64,000 nt of DNA, taken from NCBI GenBank assembly GCA_008682415.1, contig VANK01000005.1, positions 310,001 to 374,000 on the forward strand, read 5' to 3'. Origin of the DNA: Acidobacteria bacterium AB60 (GTDB lineage: Bacteria > Acidobacteriota > Terriglobia > Terriglobales > Acidobacteriaceae). The notes under the pieces are model-generated. The model worked only from the letters and a program-made list of their open reading frames with translations. It was not told where the DNA came from and made no database searches. This document shows, in pieces, positions 57,175-64,000 of this stretch. Both the position numbers and the translations under genes were made by a program. Every line of letters starts with the position of its first letter. Positions within the stretch are counted from its first letter, which is position 1.

Positions 57175-57466
57175 CGATGATCGTCCCGAAGTTGTTTTGA
57201 CTCAAACAAGCAGCCCCACACGTTAGTGCCCCTGCCGGAAGCCTTTATCGTCGGACGCACTGACTCTATTGAGTGACTCAAGCGCTGACAAGGTTAAGAA
57301 TGTACAGAATTGTTTCTCCGGCGCCGCACAGATAAATGCCTTTCTTATCAGTATGTTCCTATCTTGGCGTCTTCTGTACACGGTCCTTCTTTCGTTCGTT
57401 AGGGCGACGAGAGGGCTCCTGACCTCTCCAACCACGGGTATTTTCCACGTCGCAAGCGAGAGCGCA

Positions 57467-57784
57467 TCAACCGAAGCTCGGTGGTTCACTGGGAATTTCG
57501 GACTCCTTCAAGGCAGCGGTCGTGATCCAGGAAACAAACAGGCACACACGACTCCCCAGAGCAGTGGTTCCGAAGGCCTTGTAGAACAGTGCCAGCCAAT
57601 AGAATGTACCCGGGCCCATGGCCTCGACGAAATCACGCCCGAAAACCTCGCCATGCGCGATTCGCATTGCCCCAATAAGGAATGTTCCCTCGTCGCTGCG
57701 AGGCAGCATCACCCGAACAACCACACCCACATACAATGAGCACGCGAACATTGTGATCGCAACTCGCGTATGTGCGCGCATCAC
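57467..57784 (-). pseudogene. N-terminal fragment of a membrane glycosyltransferase-like protein
   Basis: A 105-codon frame reads a first membrane helix, then PRSDEGTFLIGAMRIAHGEV and MGPGTFYWLALFYKAFG, the luminal loop and second helix of the dolichyl-phosphate-mannose/ArnT-like family. Similarity stops after the second helix, where a frame of this family should continue for about 400 residues. Confidence 0.55.
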
Positions 57785-57912
57785 CGCAGCAGCAGGCCAA
57801 CGAGAGCCCCGATCTGCATCACCCGCGGCCGATCTGGTGGGGTTAACCCTGGTAACGTCCAGGGAACACAGTCTGATCCACTACGGAGCCGATTCACTGG
57901 GTAATGTCCGAC

Positions 57913-58191
57913 TTATTTGTTCCTCAAAAGGATCGGGTAGCCATCCACGAAGGCAACCTGACCGTATCGGGACTGAAGGTAGGGTTCAATCACGCGCGAT
58001 GTTGCCGCAGCCGGACTCATTCCCGGAAAAACTGCTTTGAAGGTCTGACCCTCAAATTTCGTGTCCCATACCACATATCTGACCCGATGTTGCTCAAGAT
58101 CGCGAACAACCTCCTCAAACTCCGCGGAGGTGTTGTATTGGCACACAAGAAGCAACGGCCGCAGCCGAGGTTGCTGGTGCTGCACAGGCAT
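57913..58191 (-). pseudogene. C-terminal fragment of a similar glycosyltransferase-like protein
   Basis: A 92-codon frame reads FEEVVRDLEQHRVRYVVWD, VIEPYLQSRYGQVAF and DGYPILLRNK, the usual soluble tail of ArnT-like membrane proteins. It lies upstream (on this strand) of the N-terminal fragment, so the two are not one broken gene in order. They look like the outer ends left from two tandem copies. The neighbouring 57175-57466, 57785-57912 and 58192-58397 stretches contain nothing recognised. Confidence 0.5.
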
Positions 58192-58397
58192 TTGGTCAGG
58201 AAGACGATATTAACGTGATCGCCGCGACCGGACCGAGGTGCTTCAGCCGATGTGAGCATGCGGCGCGCCGAATGCGTTTGGTTGCTGGTGGCTGCCGGCC
58301 AACCGGAAGTTACTCGAAATCGGAAGCGCTTGAATTTACGAAAAATCGCCATAACCGGCCAATCGGTTCTCATTTCGGCGTTATACGGATCGCTTCC

Positions 58398-61165
58398 TCA
58401 TTCTTCAATTTCCAGCGCTTCGGAAGGTCGGACGATCACCGGGGTGGAGAATCTTAACTGCACCCTGTCCTCCGCGGCAGTGATCACCACAGGAACATTT
58501 CGCCCGCCGAGGCGAATGGCCTTCGCGGGTCGGCGGAGCTGTACGCTGTTGAGCTCCAGCTGCCCCTGAGCGGATGTAAGCGACAGAGTTTGAGCTGTGC
58601 GACTCAGAGTTCCGAATCCGGAAGCTGTGACCCATGGAATGCGAAAGTCTCCAGGCGCGACCGGTATCAGCGTAAGACTCTTGTTCGGCCGATCGGGCTT
58701 GAAGCCGGCAGCAGCCAGCATCGTGGCCCAACTGCTCATAGCACGAGAGTAATGGCCGCCGCATTCCACATGGTTCCACGGCTGCCCAGCGCGGAGGTGG
58801 CGCCGATGGATTGCTTCGACGATCTGCACACCATCGTTGTAGTGGCCGTGGTCCATGAGCAGCGAAGCAAACGCAAACTCGATGCCCGACCAGACACCGC
58901 CAGCCTGGAGATTGTTGAGCGTGAGAAGTTCCGGGCCGCGTCGGGGAGCTGTGGCGTTGTGCACTCCAAATTCGGGATTGAAGTTGTTGCGGAAAATGCT
59001 GGTCAGCGCGCGCTGGAGATGGGCTTTAGACAAGCTCGAGGGTAGCCCGATCAGATGCGCAAACCATTCTCCCGAGACCTGGTCGGTCATACACAGTTCA
59101 TCTCGTAATATGCCATCCGCCCAAAGACTGTAATAGTCGCCATTGAAGAGGGTTCGATCGAAACTGTCCGAGGCCTGAAGAAGTGTGGCCTTCCAGGAAT
59201 TGGACTGCTCCGTCTTGCCCACTGCCTGAGCAATAGCTACGGCAGCGTTAAGGGCGCCGATCCAAAGAGATGCGATGTAAGACGGGGTTCCTCGCATCCG
59301 CCACTGATCGTAAGACTGGAATCCGGTGTCGCGGTCGGGCAGGCCGTCGCCGTTGCTGTCGAGAGACTGAGTAAATGTCATGGCTCGCAAGACATGAGGC
59401 CACATGGATTCGAGATAATCGCGATCGCCCGTCCAGAGGTAATCTCGCAACACCATCATCACGAACTGCGGATTCATATCCACGCGAGCAAAGCCGCCAG
59501 GATCGACCTCATCGAAGCTGCCAGCGTAGTTATGCGGCACTTGTCCGAGCTGGTTCTGGCGCGTGATGATCCGTCGCATCTGCGAGAGCTTAAGTTCCGG
59601 GAAGAGCGCGACGACCGGAAAGCTCCCTTGGTAATCCACGTCGGTGGTTGAAAGCCCGCAACACCCAAGCCCCTCCCACATCGCATAGTCGCCGCCTTTG
59701 CTCCACCAGGTATTGAAAACAAGCGTGGAGAGTTGGCTGGACCAGGCGAAGGCCATAGGGTCGCCGAGAGTTGTGTCGCATAAAGTGCGCGCGAAAGTCT
59801 CTGTTAGAGAACGATGCTTGTCATAGTTGGCGCAGAGAAAGCGGTTGACTTCGGCAGCATCGCGAAACCAGTTGGCATACATGTGCCCGATTTCGTGTCC
59901 ATCTGGAGTGAGATGATGCGGGAAGTTCCAACTAAGCGTGAATCGAATCCCCGCCTTCTGTCCGGGCGCCACACGCACCGTGGATGCCAGGGCGCCAGTT
60001 CCCCATGTCAATCTAGGTTTGCCCGCTTTGTCGACAAGGTTGTTCCGCACTTCGCGCAGCAGTTCTCTTTCGCTGACGACAGGACCACTGGAACGAGCAT
60101 CGGTGAAGACACGGTTCAGCAGGGCATCGGAACTCAGCGCGGCCATGATTTGCCGGATCTGAGTGTCCGAAGCCGAGTCGATTTCCGATGCGCTGGGCAG
60201 TCCAATGCTGGGATCGGTAGTTCGCTTTGCGTTGGGCAGCCTTCCGCTGCCAACAAAGGGTTGCATGATATCCAGCAGCATGTAATTCAGCCGCGATGTC
60301 TCCCACCGGCAGAGCCCAGGCTGCAGATATTCACGGAAAGTACCGCTGATCCAGGAAGATTCTCCACCGGTGACGGAGAAGCACATATTGCCAATGCCGG
60401 ATGGAAAATCGCTCTGGGCCTCGGTATTGAGCAACAGTGCCGTGACGCCGTCACGTTGCGAGACCTGATTGGTCAGGCGTCGATCCGGCAATGCAGACGC
60501 GAGTGGGTTATCGAGCAAACCAAGGAGTGACACCTCGACAGGTTCATTACTGGAATTTTCGAGCGTATAAACAACGTGAAATCCCGGCGTCGCGGATTCG
60601 CGCGCGTTGCCTGGAATAAATGGTGAGAAAGCGACTGCCGAGATGCGCACCGGTCGTTGTATCGCAGGCCGGTGATCGGGTAGGCTGCCTCGTATTCGAT
60701 TGACTCCACATCCTGAACAAAGGGCAGGCTGTAGAGATTGTTCTCGTCGGAGCGCAGGTAGAGCCGACGAATCTTGCCGACGTTCTCCGAATCTTTTTTG
60801 GCGCGAATCAGAAACTGCAAATATTGAGGGCCCGATGGAGGGGTAGCGGTAGTGGAGCGGACGTCCATCGCCCATGGGCCAGAATTGAAGATTTGCCATT
60901 CGTAGAAACAGCCGTCGGCGCGGATCTCGACAAAGCCTGTGCCTATACCGCCGAGCGGCGCTCCTGAACCCATCGGCATCGTGGCAGGGATCCGGAGCGA
61001 CGCGGCTTCTGTGGCCGAACCGGCAGCGCTGCTGGAAACCCGGTCGGCAGTGACATTGCGGTGGACGCTAACACGATACGGTGCCGCTAGACTCGTGGAA
61101 TCGACAAGTGCAGCGGTACCGCTGGCGGCACATGTAGCGAGAAACTTGCGGCGCGAGATACCCAT
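58398..61165 (-). pseudogene. GH116 (GBA2-type beta-glucosidase/glucosylceramidase) gene with one frameshift
   Basis: The gene begins at ATG 61165 with a Tat-like signal (SRRKFLATCAASGTAALV) and the GH116 N-terminal domain (GAPLGGIGTGFVEI, YPITGLRYND). Near 60652 the frame changes, and from PVRISAVAFSPFIP on the protein continues in the other frame to 58398. That part includes the catalytic domain: WEGLGCCG with the likely nucleophile Glu and YDQWRMRGTPSYIASLW with the likely acid/base Asp. Loss of one C from GACCCG would explain the break. Joined, it would be about 920 residues, normal for the family. It may be a true pseudogene or a sequencing error. Confidence 0.8.
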
Positions 61166-61263
61166 GAACACTCCAATTCGCGGATAAGATGGTGGTCCTG
61201 TTTACATTCTCAGAAAATCTGGGTCAAGCTTCATCGGATTCCCAGGTTTCACCGTTCAGCGGC

Positions 61264-63501
61264 TCAGTTGTGAGCAACTCCGCCATAGATCGGCCATTGG
61301 CCAGGAGCTGGCGAAAAGGGAGTCGGCCTTGGAGCGCCGAGTCGATTGATCAGCAGATTGTCATAGTAAGGCATGCTGAGTCGCTGCGGGCTGCGGCCCG
61401 CCACAAGGCCCGCCACTCCTCTTAAATAGGTGGAATCAGTCGCGGACCCGGCTGCCTTTCCGTCCACTTCACCCGAGATAGAGTTGCCTTGGAGGCGCAG
61501 TTTTAGGTGGTGCCACTCGCCGGGACGAAGCGAGGGCACCTGGGTCTTGCTCAGGATCTGTTCGCCTCCGACACTCATCTCTTTACCGGCACGAATCAGC
61601 GCTTGCTGTTCGGCATCTCCTACAGGTGTGCTCTTGTCGGCTTTTCCGCGCACGACAACCAGCCTGCATAGGCCGGAACCATCGACTTCCAGAAAATATC
61701 CCTTCGGAATGGTTCCATAACCGCTACCCACATCATTGACGCGCCCCATCACACCCGCTGAATCGCCGGGGTTGAGGTAGACGTCGGCGCTGACTTCGTA
61801 GTCTGTCCATTGGTCGTCGCCCAGAATTGTGTACGGCCTCCACTCCGGAGCCCAGGAGTTCGGAGGAACGGGTACAACCTGCCTGAGTGCCTGGCCTTTC
61901 TTGTCCGGCCGCTCAACGATCTCGAAAGCATCGTCGATATCAGCGGTGTAGCGAGGCAGATATCCGTAATCCGCGGGCGACGAGTATTCGTCGAACGTTT
62001 CATAATAAGGAAATGGAAATGGCTTCGGCGCAGGTATGTTTGCAAACGAGCCCTTTTGCTGGCCTGCCGTCGTCGTCAGTGTGTAGATCGAGTTCGGTTG
62101 CAATGTGAGAGCAAACGCGCCGTGAGCAGGTGCAATTGAATCCTGCCGGACAAATTGGGCCACTTCGTTGCTGCGCCACACCGACAGGGACTTCTTGCTG
62201 AGTCCCTGCCCTATCTCGAAGCGGATTTGCTGTGGACCCTTCGCATCCTTGGTTTCGATGATGATGCTGTAATCCTCTCCCGGCGATTTGAGCGTTACGA
62301 AGCTACCGCCATTGGCGAGCTCTCCGTAGTCATGTTCGAGATATCGCCACCCTGGCGCGGTGAACTGCCCATAGTGGGCGTAGCCCCAGAGAGCCTCACG
62401 GACTTGGTAGTTTCCGCTCCACGGAGAGCGCGCTAAAACAGCAGCCGGATCTTCCGAGTATGGTTCCAAAGGATATAGGCCCGCAACGTCATACCAATTG
62501 ACAACAAGTGTGGCTCCGTAACGGATGAAGTTCAGGTTGAAGGCCTGAACAATGCTGATTTCGCAATCGAACCCTTTCTTGTAGACGTGTTCTTCACTGT
62601 TCCATACGGGCTTATTCAGTTGATCAGCCCACTGTTTCACCTTGTCTCCGGCCGCGGCAGGCGTGTTTACCAATGTATGTGCGCTGATGATATTCACCGC
62701 GTTGCGTTTGTCCGGATCGGAGATCATCGTCTTGACGAAATCGAACTTGTCCTCAGGCCAGTTATCGAAGCCCTGAATTGTTATCTTGCGGAATCCATTG
62801 CTATCGAGGGTCGTGCGCAATATCTTCGCGAATTCGAAGCTAACGCCCCTCTCATTGCGGAGCCCAATCGCATCGAATTCCAGGCCATACACCTTCCGTA
62901 ATCCGGTCAGCCATTTTACGTAGTAATCGGCTGCATCCTGCGACCAGAAGTTCCCATTGCCAACCCACCCAGGCGCGCTCCATGCCATTCCGGTCAGAGT
63001 GAGGTTTGGATTGCGTTTTTTCGCCTCGCGCAATATCCACCATGTATAGCCGCGGCTGTAGTTGAGGTCCTCGCGAGTGTGCATGTGGCTCGGCATCGAA
63101 CCTTGAGTGGAGTTCCCATCACCGGGAATTTCGACCAGCAGTGCGCTTGCGGCAGCGCCGGTGTTCGGCTTGAACAGGAGATCGAGAATCTGGCTTCGCT
63201 GAGGCTCCGGATAGTCCTTGAGCAAAACGGACGTGGCTCCGCCGCCGTTTACAAATCCGATCCCGTCGAATCGCTTGCCTGCATCGCTGCCCTGCAGTTG
63301 TACGTTCCGGAGGCCTTCTGCTGATTGGGCAAGAGACATACCGGAACACGCGGAACAAAGAACGAGCACAGTCAGAATTGCACAAAGACATTTGCCGGCT
63401 GCATCCGTGATGCGGCATTGAATTAACAGCGTGCGATTCTGTTCCTGCGGCAAACCGGAATTCTTCCCATCACACGAACGGCTGCAAAGCGACCTTTCCA
63501 T
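61264..63501 (-). CDS. Glycoside hydrolase family 59 (galactocerebrosidase-like)
   Basis: The product has 745 residues and is a full-length relative of animal GALC. FDGIGFVNGGGATSVLL, YPEPQRSQILDLLFKPN, SHMHTREDLNYSRGYTWW and WSAPGWVGNGNFW correspond closely to the GALC barrel. The acid/base is Glu217 (GLRNER) and the nucleophile Glu303 (VWNSEEH). The beta-sandwich and C-terminal lectin-like domain (about 540-740) are present. A hydrophobic export segment sits near 40-58. Expected reaction is removal of beta-galactose from a glycolipid or glycoside. ATG 63501 has GAGG just upstream. It precedes the GH116 gene by 98 bases, so they probably form one transcript. Confidence 0.92.
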   Translation of the reverse strand: MERSLCSRSCDGKNSGLPQEQNRTLLIQCRITDAAGKCLCAILTVLVLCSACSGMSLAQSAEGLRNVQLQGSDAGKRFDGIGFVNGGGATSVLLKDYPEPQRSQILDLLFKPNTGAAASALLVEIPGDGNSTQGSMPSHMHTREDLNYSRGYTWWILREAKKRNPNLTLTGMAWSAPGWVGNGNFWSQDAADYYVKWLTGLRKVYGLEFDAIGLRNERGVSFEFAKILRTTLDSNGFRKITIQGFDNWPEDKFDFVKTMISDPDKRNAVNIISAHTLVNTPAAAGDKVKQWADQLNKPVWNSEEHVYKKGFDCEISIVQAFNLNFIRYGATLVVNWYDVAGLYPLEPYSEDPAAVLARSPWSGNYQVREALWGYAHYGQFTAPGWRYLEHDYGELANGGSFVTLKSPGEDYSIIIETKDAKGPQQIRFEIGQGLSKKSLSVWRSNEVAQFVRQDSIAPAHGAFALTLQPNSIYTLTTTAGQQKGSFANIPAPKPFPFPYYETFDEYSSPADYGYLPRYTADIDDAFEIVERPDKKGQALRQVVPVPPNSWAPEWRPYTILGDDQWTDYEVSADVYLNPGDSAGVMGRVNDVGSGYGTIPKGYFLEVDGSGLCRLVVVRGKADKSTPVGDAEQQALIRAGKEMSVGGEQILSKTQVPSLRPGEWHHLKLRLQGNSISGEVDGKAAGSATDSTYLRGVAGLVAGRSPQRLSMPYYDNLLINRLGAPRPTPFSPAPGQWPIYGGVAHN

Positions 63502-63808
63502 CGATCCTCGATCTCCAAACAATTTCTTATTGCTCTGGCTACTTGTGCGAAATGCTATACGGTTCGCTGGATCAATGTAATCGTTTTCTTGGGAGACAGA
63601 TTCCGTCCGAACGAGTACAACGATATCGAAGAGACAATGTCACCCGCGGCACTTCGCATGATTGTAGATTGGGTCACCAGGTCTGCTGCTAAGAACTGAA
63701 AGCAAGCCGATGCCAATCGCACCGTTGAACTCAGGCGGGCTTTCCACCAATGCACTGAGGGGCAGCCTGTCGCGGCGGTGGGTGCGACAGGCTAGTACCG
63801 GGCTTCAT
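63502..63808. other. Gap with hairpin between tannase-like gene and GH59 gene
   Basis: About 300 bases with no credible coding sequence. A perfect hairpin, 63764-63793, ends the upstream gene; the rest should hold the GH59 promoter. Confidence 0.5.
63764..63793 (-). terminator. Hairpin after the tannase-like gene
   Basis: AGCCTGTCGC (63764-63773) and its exact complement (63784-63793) form a 10-bp stem with a 10-base loop, 15 bases after the stop of the minus-strand gene. No uridine run is present. Confidence 0.55.
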
Positions 63809-64000
63809 TTACTTTGGCTCGTCTGATTTGGGTTCCACGGGCCCGAAGCTCGACGCATCGTTGGGATCGCCGTGCCCCAAATATCGGGTGAGAGTCGGAT
63901 AAGGATACACCGGGCGCTTAAAACTCACTGGAATCGCTGGGTCCAGCGGTTCGGGGAGACCCCATGAAGCCTGCCACAACTTCACGTCGCGGTCCTTGGA
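63809..64000 (-). CDS. Tannase/feruloyl esterase C terminus, partial
   Basis: The minus frame is open to the window edge and ends at TAA 63809-63811. The 63 residues include SFKRPVYPYPTLTRYLGHGD and NDASSFGPVEPK. This resembles the closing segment of the tannase/feruloyl esterase family (R-P-x-x-P-Y-P with G-x-G/D-x-x-D-A-x-x-F), in which a conserved late cysteine is often present; here it is not seen. The family releases hydroxycinnamic or gallic acids from plant esters. Only the tail is visible, so the call rests on this motif. Confidence 0.6.
   Translation of the reverse strand, partial: SKDRDVKLWQASWGLPEPLDPAIPVSFKRPVYPYPTLTRYLGHGDPNDASSFGPVEPKSDEPK

Noticed and set aside
60653..60899. 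Upstream part of the long frame ending at 58398
   Set aside because: The real GH116 sequence here is in the other frame that starts at 61165; this stretch is out of frame.

Overview
The window looks like chromosomal DNA of an Acidobacteriota member, probably class Terriglobia. The grounds are two very large Oar/CarboxypepD_reg-type TonB-dependent receptors, three FG-GAP proteins with ASPIC/UnbV tails (CRTAC1-like), many secreted TPR proteins, a large TPR-tailed Ser/Thr kinase, and remnants of a PD40 protein and a PIN toxin-antitoxin pair. This is inference from gene content; there is no rRNA. No phage, IS element or CRISPR array was seen. The first 18 kb reads as more GC-rich by eye than the rest.

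Region 1 (1-18 kb): a truncated sensor kinase, a coiled-coil porin and a type-1-copper protein form a probable operon. A DinB protein and a GH18 enzyme run divergently from fucose mutarotase (fucU) and a GH13 amylase. A partner-switching module follows (FHA-GAF-PP2C phosphatase, STAS antagonist, HATPase anti-sigma factor). Then come a secreted lectin-like protein and a convergent Ser/Thr kinase with TolB-like and TPR regions.

Region 2 (18-32 kb): a DUF2382 stress protein, then an electron-transfer-like operon (CRTAC1-like protein, pentaheme cytochrome with TPRs, small secreted protein). A forward run follows: MetE-like methyltransferase, TauE exporter, MFS transporter, a flavin-dependent halogenase-like oxidoreductase overlapping an Asp-nucleophile alpha/beta hydrolase, and a CPA2 antiporter.

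Region 3 (32-48 kb): an arylsulfatase and its radical-SAM maturase flank a tRNA-Cys. A TonB-dependent receptor is followed by a gene graveyard (amidase, antitoxin and PIN fragments). Then a secreted TPR protein converges on a five-gene unit: TonB receptor, two TPR proteins and two CRTAC1-like proteins, with two translationally coupled junctions.

Region 4 (52-64 kb): a membrane protein with an N-terminal regulator-like domain, one membrane span and two malectin-like domains is divergent from the second TonB receptor. Beyond it lie a GH39 enzyme, a frameshifted GH116 (glucosylceramidase-type) gene, a GH59 galactocerebrosidase homologue and the end of a tannase/feruloyl esterase. Decayed esterase and glycosyltransferase fragments lie between them. 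Taken together the window suggests a soil-type bacterium that senses, imports and breaks down plant or microbial glycoconjugates. The halogenase-like pair, the two CRTAC1 operons and the malectin regulator are the least explained parts.
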